Notes under the pieces: generated by a model
Seen by the model: only the letters and a program-made list of their open reading frames with translations
The model's database searches: none
Told to the model about the DNA's origin: nothing
Position numbers and translations under genes: made by a program
NCBI RefSeq assembly: GCF_001653515.1
Contig: NZ_LYOY01000040.1
Span: forward strand, 620,001-684,000
Direction: 5' to 3'
Origin: Streptomyces sp. ERV7
GTDB taxonomy: Bacteria > Actinomycetota > Actinomycetes > Streptomycetales > Streptomycetaceae
DNA length: 64,000 bases
Part shown: positions 53,069-62,364 of the stretch, in pieces
Position numbering within the stretch: the stretch's first letter is position 1
Layout of the letters: every line of letters begins with the position of its first letter

Positions 53069-54007
53069 TCAGGGGCGGGGCGTGAGGGTCAGGAGCGTGG
53101 CCTCGGGGGGGCAGGCGAAGCGGACCGGGGTGTAGCGGTTCGTGCCGCAGCCCGCCGAGACGTGCAGGTAGGAGCGATTGCCGCCGGCCTCGTGCGCCGA
53201 GAGGCCCTTCACCCGGTCCGTGTCCAGGTCGCAGTTGGTGACCAGGGCCCCGTAGAAGGGGATGCAGAGCTGGCCGCCGTGGGTGTGGCCGGCCAGGACC
53301 AGGGGGTAGCCGTCGGCCGTGAAGGCGTCCAGGGAGCGGAGATAGGGCGCGTGGACCACCCCGATCGACAGGTCCGCGTCCGCCTCCGGGCCGCCCTCCA
53401 CCTTCGCGTACCGGTCGCGCTTGATGTGCGGGTCGTCCAGGCCCGTGAACGCCAGCTCCATGCCGTCCAGCTTGAGCCGGCCCCGCGCGTTGCTGAGGTT
53501 GACCCAGCCCGCCGCGTCGAACGCGTCGCGGAGCTCCTCCCACGGGTTGTGGACGACGCCGACCGCGGGGGCGTTGCCGTTCAGGCCGTGCTTGCCCTGC
53601 ATCTTCTCCAGGAGATAGAGGGCCGGGTTGCGCAGCCTCGGGCCGTAGTAGTCGTTGGAGCCGAAGACGTACACCCCGGGGAAGTCCATCAGCGGGCCCA
53701 GCGCGTCCAGGACCTCCGGCACGCCCTCCGTGTCCGAGAGGTTGTCACCCGTGTTCACCACGAAGTCCGGGCGCAGGCCCGCCAGCGACTGGAGCCACGC
53801 CCGCTTCTTGCGCTGGCCGCCGACCATGTGGATGTCGGAGACCTGGAGCACGCGCAGCGGACGCGCCCCGCTCGGCAGCACCGGTACGGTCACCCGTCGC
53901 AGACGGAAAGAACGGGCTTCGAAGCCCGCCGCGTAGGCGATACCGGCCGCGCCGATCGCCGTGAGAGCCGCCGTCGTCTTCAAGGGAATCCCGTATCGCG
54001 CGTGCAT
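53069..54007 (-). CDS. Membrane-anchored metallophosphoesterase
   Basis: A 312-residue calcineurin-like phosphoesterase. One N-terminal helix (TTAALTAIGAAGIAYAAG) anchors it. Metal-binding motifs run in order: QVSDIHMVG (D-x-H), VVNTGDNLSD (GD), VFGSNDYYG (GND), VVHAPYL (H) and LAGHTHGGQ (GHxH). The type resembles YkuE/YaeI lipid-A- or undecaprenol-related phosphatases. It starts at ATG 54007 and is divergent from yqeY by 156 bp. It belongs to the conserved wblA/PBP neighbourhood of Streptomyces. Confidence 0.92.
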   Translation of the reverse strand: MHARYGIPLKTTAALTAIGAAGIAYAAGFEARSFRLRRVTVPVLPSGARPLRVLQVSDIHMVGGQRKKRAWLQSLAGLRPDFVVNTGDNLSDTEGVPEVLDALGPLMDFPGVYVFGSNDYYGPRLRNPALYLLEKMQGKHGLNGNAPAVGVVHNPWEELRDAFDAAGWVNLSNARGRLKLDGMELAFTGLDDPHIKRDRYAKVEGGPEADADLSIGVVHAPYLRSLDAFTADGYPLVLAGHTHGGQLCIPFYGALVTNCDLDTDRVKGLSAHEAGGNRSYLHVSAGCGTNRYTPVRFACPPEATLLTLTPRP

Positions 54008-54163
54008 ACGCCCATCGTTGCAGACGTACGTACGCCTACGGTCTTCGCCGGTGGCTCGCGGGCACCCCGTACGCCCCAGGCCGCGCCCCGCGTACGCCCG
54101 GACCCGCGCTCCCGGCGTGAAACTGGCACGCGCCCGGGCGTCACCACCTGCCACACTGGGCGC

Positions 54164-54628
54164 ATGACCACGCTCAAGGCCACGCTCAAGGACGACCTCA
54201 CCACCGCCATGAAGGCACGCGACGAGCTGCGCTCGTCGACGCTGCGACTGACCCTCACCGCCATCGCCAAGGAGGAGGTCGCGGGCAAGAGCGCGCGCGA
54301 GCTCTCCGACGACGAGGTGCTGACGGTGATCGCCAAGGAGGCGAAGAAGCGGCGTGAGGCGGCCGAGGCGTTCGACCAGGGCGGCCGGGCGGAGTCGGCG
54401 GCGAAGGAGCGGGCCGAGGGCGAGATCCTCGACGCGTATCTGCCCAAGCAGCTGTCCGACGACGAGCTCCAGGTGATCGTCGCGGAGGCCGTGGCGGAGG
54501 CCAGGGCCGCGGGCGCCGAGGGGCCGAAGGCCATGGGCGCCGTGATGAAGATCGTGAAGCCGAAGGTGGCCGGGCTCGCCGACGGCGGCCGGGTGTCGGC
54601 GGCCGTGAAGAGCCTGCTGGCGGGCTGA
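54164..54628 (+). CDS. GatB/YqeY-domain protein
   Basis: A 154-residue YqeY family protein: LKDDLTTAMKARDELRSSTL at the start, EAFDQGGRAESAAKE in the middle and a C-terminal MGAVMKIVKPKVAGLADGGR. The domain is the tail of the amidotransferase GatB and is thought to bind tRNA; the free-standing protein's role is unclear. The ATG at 54164 has no Shine-Dalgarno, and CACACT lies six bases before it, so the transcript may be leaderless. Confidence 0.93.
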   Translation: MTTLKATLKDDLTTAMKARDELRSSTLRLTLTAIAKEEVAGKSARELSDDEVLTVIAKEAKKRREAAEAFDQGGRAESAAKERAEGEILDAYLPKQLSDDELQVIVAEAVAEARAAGAEGPKAMGAVMKIVKPKVAGLADGGRVSAAVKSLLAG

Positions 54629-54682
54629 CCCCCGCTCCCCCGGGGCTTCGCCCCGAACCCGCTGTCGGCTGCGGACCGTGGT

Positions 54683-54727
54683 CCGTTGTGCCCACCCGTT
54701 CCGCCCTGCGGACCGTGGGCACAACGG
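54683..54727. repeat. Long inverted repeat
   Basis: A perfect 13-bp stem (54683-54695 with 54715-54727) and 19-nt loop after yqeY. The surrounding text (GCGGACCGTGG twice) has the look of a dispersed Streptomyces intergenic repeat. Confidence 0.6.
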
Positions 54728-54750
54728 CGGCAGCCGTCAACGTGCGCACG

Positions 54751-54786
54751 CGGAAGGGGCGCCCAGATCTCTGGGCGCCCCTTCCG
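54751..54786. terminator. Strong bidirectional terminator
   Basis: A perfect 16-bp stem (54751-54766 with 54771-54786) with a 4-nt loop lies between the converging yqeY and PBP genes. Confidence 0.9.
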
Positions 54787-54814
54787 TATGTGACCTGGTG
54801 GGTCCTCCGGCCCT

Positions 54815-57061
54815 CTACGGCCAGATCCCCCCGATCGTCTCGTCCCCGCCGATCGTTCCCGGCGGGATCGAGATGCCGGGGTTGGGCGGTACCGAGATGC
54901 CGCCGCCCGGCTTGTTGTCGCCGGGGCGGTGCTTCTTGCCGCCCTTGCCCTTGCCCTTGGCGTTGTCGGGATCCGCCGGCGGGTCCTTCGGCTGCACCGG
55001 GTCGGGGATGTCGACCCGTACGAACTCGGGGGCCGGCAGGCCGGAGAGGGCGCCCGTCATGGCGTCCTTCCAGATCGGTCCGGGGACCTCACCGCCGTAC
55101 ACCTTCTCCTTGTACACGCCGCCGATCGTGATGTTCTCCATCTCGACCTTCTGCGTCGGGCTGCCGACCCACACCGCGCCCGACATGTTCGGCGTGTAGC
55201 CGACGAACCAGGCGTTCTTGCGCTGGTCGGTGGTACCGGTCTTGCCCGCGTTGTCGCGGTCCGAGAGACCCGCCTGGCGGCCCGTACCGGAGTCCGTCAC
55301 ACCGCGCAGCAGCGTGTTGACGGCATCCGCGGTGCCCTGGGACATCGCCTGGCTGCACGAGGACTTCGGCACCGGCAGCGCCGTCCCGTCCGCCTTCTTG
55401 ATCGACTCGATGGCGACCGGCGTGCAGTACGTGCCCCGGTTGGCGAAGGCCGCGTACGCGCTCGCCATGTTCAGCGGGGAGATACCGGTGGAGCCAAGCG
55501 TCAGCGCGGACGGCACCATCGGGAGCTTCGCGCCGTTGCCCTGCACCACATGCAGCTTGTCCGTCATCTGCGAGACCGGGCACATGCCGATCTCACCGAG
55601 CATCTGCACGAAGTACGTGTTGACGGACTTCTCCATCGCCGTCCTCAGCGGGTACGGCCCGTGCTCGGACTCGTTCTCGTTCTCCAGCGACTCGTTGTTG
55701 GTGTTCACCCAGGGCTTGCCGCTGCACGTCTGGACGGTCGCCGGGTAGTCCATCTCGAACGGCGAGGGGTACTGCTGCGTCGGCGGCTTGCCGCCCTCGA
55801 TCGCGGCGGCGGCCAGGAACGGCTTGAAGGTCGAGCCGACCGGGAAGCCGTAGTTCGAGCCGCCCATCTGCTTGTTGACCGAGAAGTTGATCTGGGTCTC
55901 GTTCGTCCCGAAGCCGTACGGTCGCGACTGGCCCATCGCCATGATCTTGCCGGTGCCGGGCTGGACCAGCGTCACGGCGGTGGCGACCTTGTCCGCCTGG
56001 TAGACGTGGTCCTTGATGGAGGCCTGGGTGGACTGCTGGGCCTGCGGGTCCAGGGTCGTACGGACCGTCAGACCGCCCTGGTTCCAGAGCTTGGCCCGCT
56101 CCTCCTTGGACTTGCCGAAGACCGGGTCGGAGAGGAAGACCTCGCGCACGTAGTCGCAGAAGAAGCCCGCGCCGCTGACGGCCGTGATGCAGCCGTTCTT
56201 CGGCTTGGCGACCTTCAGCTTGATCGGCGCGGCCTTGGCGCGGTCCGCCTCGGCCTGTGAGACGTCCTTCTTGTCGGCCATGCGCTGGAGGACCGTGTCG
56301 CGGCGCTTCTTGGCCTCGGTGGCGTCGTTGACCGGGTCGTACCGGCTCGGCGACTGGACGATGCCCGCCAGCATGGCGGCCTCTTCCAGCTTCAGGTCCT
56401 TGGCCGACTTGGAGAAGTAGCGCTTGGCGGCTGCCTCGACGCCGTACGCCTGCTGCCCGAAGAACGTGATGTTGAGGTAGTTCTCCAGGATCTTCTTCTT
56501 GCCGAGCTCTTCTTCGACCTGGATCGCGTACTTGAGCTCCTTGACCTTGCGGCCGAGCGTCTGCTGGGTGGCCTCGGCGACCTTGTCGGGGTCGTCGCCG
56601 GCCTCCTCCACGAAGACGTTCTTCACATACTGCTGGGTGAGGGTGGACGCGCCCTGGGCCACCCCGCCCGACGTCGCGTTCTTGTTGAGCGCGCGCAGCA
56701 CGCCCTTGAGGTCGACCGCGCCGTGCTCGTAGAAGCGCGCGTCCTCGATCGCGACGATCGCCTTCTGCATGTACGGCGAGATGTCCGCGAGCGGGACCAC
56801 CGTGCGGTCACGCGAGTACACCGTGGCGATCTGACCGCCCTGGGAGTCCAGGATCGTGGTGCGCTGACTCAGCGGCGGGGTCTTCAGATTGGCGGGGATC
56901 TCGTCGAACCCCTCGACCGTGCCCTTGGCCGCGAGCCCCAGCGCGCCGAACGCCGGCAGCGCGATGCCCGCGAGCACCGCTCCGGAGAGCACACTCACCC
57001 CGACGAACTTGGCGACCTGCTGGGTCCCGGTCAGACCACCGCCCGAGCGCTTCTTTGCCAT
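54815..57061 (-). CDS. Bifunctional class A penicillin-binding protein
   Basis: A 748-residue peptidoglycan synthase. After a short cytoplasmic tail and one helix (~18-38) comes a GT51 transglycosylase with its catalytic Glu in AIVAIEDARFYEHGAVD (~105) and a transpeptidase with S-x-x-K in GSTFKPFLAAA (~410), S-x-N in KSVNTYFVQ and KTG in AGKTGTTDQRKNAW (~605). The tail after ~680 is Pro/Gly/Lys-rich, as in Streptomyces PBPs beside wblA. It polymerises and cross-links cell wall outside the membrane. The ATG is at 57061; the gene is divergent from wblA with 425 bp between. Confidence 0.96.
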   Translation of the reverse strand: MAKKRSGGGLTGTQQVAKFVGVSVLSGAVLAGIALPAFGALGLAAKGTVEGFDEIPANLKTPPLSQRTTILDSQGGQIATVYSRDRTVVPLADISPYMQKAIVAIEDARFYEHGAVDLKGVLRALNKNATSGGVAQGASTLTQQYVKNVFVEEAGDDPDKVAEATQQTLGRKVKELKYAIQVEEELGKKKILENYLNITFFGQQAYGVEAAAKRYFSKSAKDLKLEEAAMLAGIVQSPSRYDPVNDATEAKKRRDTVLQRMADKKDVSQAEADRAKAAPIKLKVAKPKNGCITAVSGAGFFCDYVREVFLSDPVFGKSKEERAKLWNQGGLTVRTTLDPQAQQSTQASIKDHVYQADKVATAVTLVQPGTGKIMAMGQSRPYGFGTNETQINFSVNKQMGGSNYGFPVGSTFKPFLAAAAIEGGKPPTQQYPSPFEMDYPATVQTCSGKPWVNTNNESLENENESEHGPYPLRTAMEKSVNTYFVQMLGEIGMCPVSQMTDKLHVVQGNGAKLPMVPSALTLGSTGISPLNMASAYAAFANRGTYCTPVAIESIKKADGTALPVPKSSCSQAMSQGTADAVNTLLRGVTDSGTGRQAGLSDRDNAGKTGTTDQRKNAWFVGYTPNMSGAVWVGSPTQKVEMENITIGGVYKEKVYGGEVPGPIWKDAMTGALSGLPAPEFVRVDIPDPVQPKDPPADPDNAKGKGKGGKKHRPGDNKPGGGISVPPNPGISIPPGTIGGDETIGGIWP

Positions 57062-57486
57062 GAGGGCAGCCTACGTTCTGATTCGCCGGACACGGGTCAA
57101 TGCTCTGGCCTAAGCTGCGCTCAACTGTCACAGCAGTGCGGTTGCGCATCAAGTGGTTGCTTGTCTGTGCTTCTCGATGTTTATAGCTGTTCGGCCTTCG
57201 CAAGAGGGCGGCTGCCCGGATTCGCCGTCCGTTTACGCCTCATGCGTCATCAGGCGTCCGTTGTGGCTCAACTGGAACGTCCCGCTTGGTCGGGTTTCTC
57301 ACGTTTGTCCCCAGCTCACTCCGTTGGGTGATCTGCCGCGTACGCATAGTCCGTTCGGGCCATTCAAGATTGGGCCCGAAGGGGGTGTTGCGCTGTGCCC
57401 ACCTTCCGTAACGTCCTCAACTGGCAGCGGTGAATATGCCTCTGCCGCCGTGGGGGAGCCTCGATTCGGGAGAGGACGGCGCCGGC
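57062..57486. other. Long divergent regulatory region, PBP and wblA
   Basis: A 425-bp non-coding gap whose part around 57150-57200 is AT-richer than its surroundings. It probably holds the PBP promoter and the wblA promoter with a long leader. No palindrome or clear -10/-35 pair stands out to the eye. Confidence 0.5.
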
Positions 57487-57852
57487 ATGGGCTGGGTAAC
57501 CGACTGGAGTGCGCAGGCAGCCTGCCGCACTACCGATCCGGACGAACTGTTCGTACAGGGTGCGGCTCAGAACAGGGCGAAGGCGGTGTGCACCGGATGT
57601 CCGGTGCGGACCGAGTGCCTCGCGGACGCACTGGACAACCGCGTCGAATTCGGCGTGTGGGGCGGAATGACGGAACGGGAGCGCCGCGCACTGCTGCGCC
57701 GCCGGCCCACCGTCACGTCCTGGCGCCGTCTCCTGGAGACGGCGCGTACGGAATACGAGCGCAGCACGGGCATCCTGCCCGTGGGCGTCGACGACGAGGA
57801 GGCGTACGTCTACCGGCACGCCGTGGACGAGACCTACGCGGCCGTGGGGTAG
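57487..57852 (+). CDS. wblA: WhiB-like regulator WblA
   Basis: A 121-residue WhiB-family protein with the four Fe-S cysteines: one in QAACRTTDPD and three in CTGCPVRTEC, then the GVWGG turn and a basic C-terminal helix (TERERRALLRRRPTVTSW). The start MGWVTDWSAQ matches WblA of other streptomycetes; a GTG at 57430 would add 19 residues. In Streptomyces, WblA down-regulates antibiotic production and oxidative-stress genes and is needed for sporulation. Identification as WblA rests on the sequence and on the neighbours (PBP, two ArsA ATPases), the conserved order at this locus. Confidence 0.93.
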   Translation: MGWVTDWSAQAACRTTDPDELFVQGAAQNRAKAVCTGCPVRTECLADALDNRVEFGVWGGMTERERRALLRRRPTVTSWRRLLETARTEYERSTGILPVGVDDEEAYVYRHAVDETYAAVG

Positions 57853-57896
57853 GCCATATCCGCGCGACGCGTACCGCAGCGGACGCGTCGGACGTA

Positions 57897-59213
57897 TCAG
57901 AGCGCTCCGGCCGACTCTTCCTGGGCCGCGAGCCGTTCCCCGATGGCCCGGAGCCCGGCGAGATCGTGTACGTCGCCGGGCAGGGCGGCCACTTCGGCCA
58001 CCGGGACTTCGGGGTGGAGTGCGGTGAAGCGGTCGCGGGTGCGCTGTTCGCGGGCGAGCACCTGCATCCGCTCGGCGTGCAGGCGCAGGAGACCGGCGGT
58101 CAGCCGGTCGACCGACACGCCGTCCTCGGGTCCGGTGGGGGAGGGAGCTTCGGGAGAGGAACCACCGGTGCCACGATCCTCAGCCTTCCCGGACCTCTGA
58201 TCGACAATGCGGCCGTCGACAAGATTTTCCCCGGTTCCCTCTTCCAGGGGCTGTTCTTCCTGGTGGCCTTCCTGCTGACCTTCGTCCAGGTGCTCCGCCG
58301 CCGCGAGCGCCCGCTCGGCCGAGAGCCGGGCCGCGCCGCTGCCGTGCACCCGGTTGAGCACCAGACCGGCCAGCGGCATCGCGTCGGCCGCGAGCCGCTC
58401 CACGAAGTACGCGGCCTCGCGCAGCGCGTCCCGCTCGGGCGCCGCGACCACGAGGAAGGCGGTGCCGGGCGCCTGGAGCAGCCGGTAGGTGGCGTCCGCG
58501 CGGGTGCGGAAGCCGCCGAACATCGTGTCCATCGCCGCCACGAACGTCTGGACGTCCCGCAGCAGCTGCCCGCCGAGGAGCTTGCCGAGCGTGCCCGTCA
58601 TCATCGACATACCGACATTGAGGAACTTCATCCCGGCCCGGCCGCCCATCTTGGCGGGGGCCATCAGAAGCCGGATGAACTTGCCGTCCAGGAACGACCC
58701 CAGCCGCTTCGGCGCGTCCAGGAAGTCGAGCGCCGAGCGCGACGGCGGGGTGTCCACGACGATCAGGTCCCACTCGTCGCGGGCCCTCAGCTGGCCCAGC
58801 TTCTCCATCGCCATGTACTCCTGCGTGCCCGCGAAGCCGGCCGACAGGGACTGGTAGAAGGGGTTGGAGAGGATCGCCCGGGCGCGCTCGGGGTCCGCGT
58901 GCGCCTCGACGATCTCGTCGAAGGTCCGCTTCATGTCGAGCATCATGGCGTGCAGCTCGCCCTCGCCCTCGACGTCCTTGACCCGGCGCGGGGTGTTGTC
59001 CAGCGAGTCGATGCCCATCGACTGGGCGAGCCGGCGGGCCGGGTCGATGGTCAGCACGACCACCTTGCGGCCGCGCTCGGCGGCCCGCAGCCCCAGCGCC
59101 GCGGCCGTCGTCGTCTTGCCCACCCCGCCGGAGCCGCAGCACACCACGATCCGCGTCTTCGGGTCGTCCAGCAGGGGGTCGATGTCGAGCGGCACGGCCG
59201 CGTCCATGGTCAC
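57897..59213 (-). CDS. ArsA-type ATPase 2
   Basis: A 438-residue deviant-Walker-A ATPase: GSGGVGKTTTAAALG near residue 30, an IDPARR switch motif, and IVVDTPPSRSALDFLDAP. Between ~325 and ~380 is a variable acidic/Gln-rich insert (EGQQEGHQEEQPLEEG). The GTG at 59213 overlaps the upstream ATPase stop by GTGA, so translation is coupled. The two ATPases probably form a heterodimer. Although ArsA-like, actinomycete pairs beside wblA have no arsenic genes nearby; a targeting or assembly role is more likely. Confidence 0.92.
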   Translation of the reverse strand: MTMDAAVPLDIDPLLDDPKTRIVVCCGSGGVGKTTTAAALGLRAAERGRKVVVLTIDPARRLAQSMGIDSLDNTPRRVKDVEGEGELHAMMLDMKRTFDEIVEAHADPERARAILSNPFYQSLSAGFAGTQEYMAMEKLGQLRARDEWDLIVVDTPPSRSALDFLDAPKRLGSFLDGKFIRLLMAPAKMGGRAGMKFLNVGMSMMTGTLGKLLGGQLLRDVQTFVAAMDTMFGGFRTRADATYRLLQAPGTAFLVVAAPERDALREAAYFVERLAADAMPLAGLVLNRVHGSGAARLSAERALAAAEHLDEGQQEGHQEEQPLEEGTGENLVDGRIVDQRSGKAEDRGTGGSSPEAPSPTGPEDGVSVDRLTAGLLRLHAERMQVLAREQRTRDRFTALHPEVPVAEVAALPGDVHDLAGLRAIGERLAAQEESAGAL

Positions 59214-60172
59214 TGCCCCACCCCGAGCCTTCGCAGTCGTGCGGCCAGGCGGTAGAGCCCGGCCAGGTCCATTCCCTCGCCGATCAGCGGCAGTTCGTAC
59301 GCGGGCAGCCCGAGCGAGCCCACCACCGCCCGCTGTTCGCGCTCCAGCTCCACCCGCTCGGCGTGCTCCGCGGCCTCCTGGAGCAGCGGGGTGACCAGTT
59401 TGGCGGAGCCGGTGACGCCGGCGCGGGTGAGCGCCTTGGCGACCTCCTTGCGCCGGTCGCCGGTGACGCCCCGGACCGCGTCCTCGTCCAGCAGGTGCGG
59501 GCGGACCATGTTCACGATGACGGCGCCGGTCGGCAGCTCGGCGGCGCGCAGCTCGGCGATCCCGTCGGCGGTCTCCTGGACCGGCATCTCCTCCAGGAGC
59601 GTCACCAGGTGCACGGCCGTCTCGGGGGACTTGAGCACCCGCATCACGGCCTGCGCCTGGTTGTGTATCGGGCCGATCTTGGCGAGCCCGGCGACCTCGT
59701 CGTTGACGTTGAGGAAGCGGGTGATCCGCCCGGTGGGCGGGGCGTCCATGACCACATGGTCGTACGCGTACCGCCCCTGCTTGTCCTTACGCCTGACGGC
59801 TTCGCACGCCTTGCCCGTCAGCAGGACGTCCCGGACGCCCGGGGCGATGGTGGTGGCGAAGTCGATGGCGCCGAGCTTCTTCAGGGCGCGGCCCGCCGAG
59901 CCCAGCTTGTAGAACATCTGGAGGTAGTCGAGCAGGGCCCGCTCGGCGTCGATCGCCAGCGCGTGCACCTCCCCGCCGCCGGGCGCCACGGCGATCTTGC
60001 GCTCCTCGTACGGAAAGGCTTCCGTCTCGAAGAGCTGTGCGATGCCCTGTCTGCCCTCGACCTCGACGAGGAGCGTGCGCTTGCCCTCCGTCGCGAGGGC
60101 GAGCGCGAGGGCTGCGGCGACCGTGGTCTTGCCGGTACCGCCCTTGCCGCTGACGACCTGGAGCCTGCTCAC
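59210..60172 (-). CDS. ArsA-type ATPase 1
   Basis: A 320-residue ArsA/Get3-like ATPase with deviant Walker A VVSGKGGTGKTTVAAALAL at the N-terminus, VEVEGRQG, and DHVVMDAPPTGRITRFL as switch motif. A regular dimerising signal-recognition-type ATPase is expected. The GTG at 60172 is 72 bp from the divergent DUF4177 gene. It is the first gene of the two-gene ATPase operon. Confidence 0.92.
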   Translation of the reverse strand: MSRLQVVSGKGGTGKTTVAAALALALATEGKRTLLVEVEGRQGIAQLFETEAFPYEERKIAVAPGGGEVHALAIDAERALLDYLQMFYKLGSAGRALKKLGAIDFATTIAPGVRDVLLTGKACEAVRRKDKQGRYAYDHVVMDAPPTGRITRFLNVNDEVAGLAKIGPIHNQAQAVMRVLKSPETAVHLVTLLEEMPVQETADGIAELRAAELPTGAVIVNMVRPHLLDEDAVRGVTGDRRKEVAKALTRAGVTGSAKLVTPLLQEAAEHAERVELEREQRAVVGSLGLPAYELPLIGEGMDLAGLYRLAARLRRLGVGQ

Positions 60173-60244
60173 GTCGTCGAGCCTAACCAGTCCCCGGGAG
60201 GCCTACGCATGAGGCTGCCCCCGCCAGCGGCTACAGTCGGCCCC

Positions 60245-60406
60245 ATGACCAAGTGGGAATACGCGACCGTGCCCCTTCTCGTGCACGCGACCAAGCAGAT
60301 TCTGGACACCTGGGGCGAGGACGGCTGGGAGCTGGTCCAGGTCGTTCCCGGGCCGAACAACCCCGAGCAGCTGGTGGCCTACCTGAAGCGGGAGAAGCAG
60401 GCATGA
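60245..60406 (+). CDS. DUF4177 small protein
   Basis: A 53-residue protein, MTKWEYATVPLLVHATKQIL then DTWGEDGWELVQVVPGPNN, typical of DUF4177. It is conserved beside the ArsA pair in Streptomyces; role unknown. Its ATG follows TACAGT by seven bases with no Shine-Dalgarno, so a leaderless transcript is likely. It ends ATGA, overlapping the RidA start. Confidence 0.9.
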   Translation: MTKWEYATVPLLVHATKQILDTWGEDGWELVQVVPGPNNPEQLVAYLKREKQA

Positions 60407-60879
60407 GCGCGGGCACCGGTGCGGTGGAGGCGAAGCTGGCCGAGCTCGGCCTGACGCTGCCGGAGGTCGTACCGCCGCTGGCCGCGTACCAGCCGGCCGT
60501 GCGGTCGGGTGTGTACGTGTACACGTCCGGGCAGCTGCCGATCGTCGAGGGCAAGCTGACGCTGACCGGCAAGGTGGGCGCGGAGGTCACGGCCGAGGAG
60601 GCGAAGGACGCGGCGCGCATCTGTGCGCTGAACGCCCTCGCGGCCGTGAAGTCGGTCGCGGGTGACCTCGATCGCATCGCGCGCGTCGTGAAGGTCGTGG
60701 GGTTCGTGGCTTCGGCGAGCGACTTCACCGGCCAGCCGGGTGTGATCAACGGGGCGAGCGAGCTGCTCGGCGCGGTGCTGGGTGACAAGGGTGTGCATGC
60801 CCGCAGCGCGGTGGGCGTCGCGGTCCTGCCGCTGGACGCGCCGGTCGAGGTCGAAATCCAGGTCGAACTGAACGCGTAG
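60403..60879 (+). CDS. RidA/YjgF-family protein
   Basis: A 158-residue RidA-type protein: YVYTSGQLPIVEGKL and AVGVAVLPLDAPVEVEIQVE match the family. Family members deaminate reactive enamine/imine intermediates. The key Arg that binds the carboxylate in RidA proper (near the SRxA motif) is present as HARSAVGVA. It overlaps the DUF4177 stop (ATGA), so the two are translationally coupled. Confidence 0.92.
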   Translation: MSAGTGAVEAKLAELGLTLPEVVPPLAAYQPAVRSGVYVYTSGQLPIVEGKLTLTGKVGAEVTAEEAKDAARICALNALAAVKSVAGDLDRIARVVKVVGFVASASDFTGQPGVINGASELLGAVLGDKGVHARSAVGVAVLPLDAPVEVEIQVELNA

Positions 60880-60968
60880 CCGCGCCGCTTTGGGCCCGGT
60901 CTCCATCCGCGGCCCGGTGGGTGGCTGCCCGGCCCGGTCTTCATCCTCGGCCCGGTGGGTGGCTGGCC

Positions 60969-61231
60969 GCGCAGTTCCCCGCGCCCCTGAACCCTCCGGA
61001 CCTGCGGGCCGTGCTGGGTTGCTCGCGCAGTTCCCCGCGCCCCTGAAAGCCTGTGGCTGAGCTGGGTTTTCTGGCTGCGGCGGGATACCTCAGGGGCGCG
61101 GGGAACTGCGCGAGAACCACCCACGGTCCGCAGGCGAAGTCCGGGCCCTTGAGGGGCGCGGGGAACTGCGCGAGCAACCCAGCACGGCCCGCGGGTGGAG
61201 TCCGGGCCATTAACGGCGCGGGGAACTGCGC
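60969..61231. repeat. Cluster of 20-bp direct and inverted repeats
   Basis: The 20-mer GCGCAGTTCCCCGCGCCCCT occurs at 60969-60988 and 61025-61044. Its reverse complement occurs at 61092-61111 and 61152-61171, and with a change at 61212-61231; the last three are exactly 60 bp apart. A degenerate copy follows near 61276. These are well-known dispersed Streptomyces intergenic repeats that can also form hairpins between the convergent ridA and lacI genes. The 440-bp gap holds no gene. Confidence 0.85.
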
Positions 61232-61320
61232 GTGCACCTCCCCGCCGCCGGTCCGCAGGCGAAGTCCGGGCCATTAAGGGGCGCGCTCAGCCCCACCGGC
61301 CCGCGGGTGAAGTCCGGGTC

Positions 61321-62340
61321 TCAGCAACCGCAGGAGCGGCGGATCACCAGGCGCGACGGGAACTGCTTCAGGCGTTCCCGGCGGGAGCCGGCCACGCGGA
61401 GGGCGTCGTCCAGGACCAGGTCCACCGCCGCGCGGGCCATCGCGGGGCGGTCGGAGGCCACGGTCGTGAGGGGCGGGTCCGTCAGACCGGCCTCCTTCAC
61501 GTCGTCGAAGCCCGCCACCGCCAGCTCCCCCGGCACATCGATCCGCAGCTCACGCGCGGCCCGGAGCACCCCGATCGCCTGGTCGTCGGTGGAGCAGAAG
61601 ATCGCCGGCGGACGCTCGGGCCCGGAAAGGATCTCCAGCGCGACCCGGTAGGCGTCGTACCGGTTGTACGGCGCCTGGAAGAGGCGCCCCTCGGTCGGCC
61701 GCCCGGACTCCAGCATCGCCCGCCGCCAGCCCTCCACGTGGTCGGCCACCGGGTCGCCGACCGCCGGGGTCGACTCGACCCCGCCGAGGCACGCCACGTA
61801 CGCGTGGCCGTGTTCGAGGAGGTGGCGGGTGGCCAGCTGGGCGCCGCCGATGTCGTCGGTCACGACGGCCACGTCGTCGATCGCCTCCGGCCGTTCGTGG
61901 AGGAGCACCACGCGCGCGTCCCAGGCGTCGATCTCGGCCGCCGCACGCTCGCTGGGACCCTGGCTGACCAGGATCAGACCGGCGACGCGCATCCCGAGGA
62001 ACGCCCGCAGATAGTGGACCTCGCGGTCGTCCAGATAGTCGGAGTTGCCGACCAGGACCATTTTCCCGCGCTCGGCCGCCGCCTGCTCCACCGCGTGCGC
62101 CATCTCCGCGAAGAACGGCTGGCGCGCGTCCGGGACGATCATGCCTATGAGGTCCGTGCGCCGGGAGGCCATCGCCTGGGCAACCCGGTCGGGCCGGTAG
62201 CCCAGCTCCTTGATCGCGGCGAGTACCCGCTCGCGCGTGGCCGGGGCGACCGGCCTCGGTCCGTTGTTGATGACGTAGCTGACGACCGCGGTCGACGTAC
62301 CCGCCAGTCTCGCCACATCATCCCGCGTCACCTTGGCCAC
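61321..62340 (-). CDS. LacI-family regulator
   Basis: A 339-residue LacI/GalR repressor: headpiece VTRDDVARLAGTSTAVVSYV then NGPRPVAPATRERVLAAIKELGY split over the hinge, and a periplasmic-binding-type effector domain (LIGMIVPDARQPFFAEM, VVTDDIGGAQLATRHLL, VAGFDDV). The GTG at 62340 is 24 bp after the glnR stop, so read-through from glnR is likely. Its ligand is a sugar or similar small molecule, not identifiable here. Confidence 0.93.
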   Translation of the reverse strand: MAKVTRDDVARLAGTSTAVVSYVINNGPRPVAPATRERVLAAIKELGYRPDRVAQAMASRRTDLIGMIVPDARQPFFAEMAHAVEQAAAERGKMVLVGNSDYLDDREVHYLRAFLGMRVAGLILVSQGPSERAAAEIDAWDARVVLLHERPEAIDDVAVVTDDIGGAQLATRHLLEHGHAYVACLGGVESTPAVGDPVADHVEGWRRAMLESGRPTEGRLFQAPYNRYDAYRVALEILSGPERPPAIFCSTDDQAIGVLRAARELRIDVPGELAVAGFDDVKEAGLTDPPLTTVASDRPAMARAAVDLVLDDALRVAGSRRERLKQFPSRLVIRRSCGC

Positions 62341-62364
62341 GAGCGGGAGTCTACGCGGGGTGAC

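Noticed and set aside
57430..57486. Longer WblA start at GTG 57430
   Set aside because: Possible, but the conserved protein begins at MGWVTDWSAQ and the extra 19 residues lack support.
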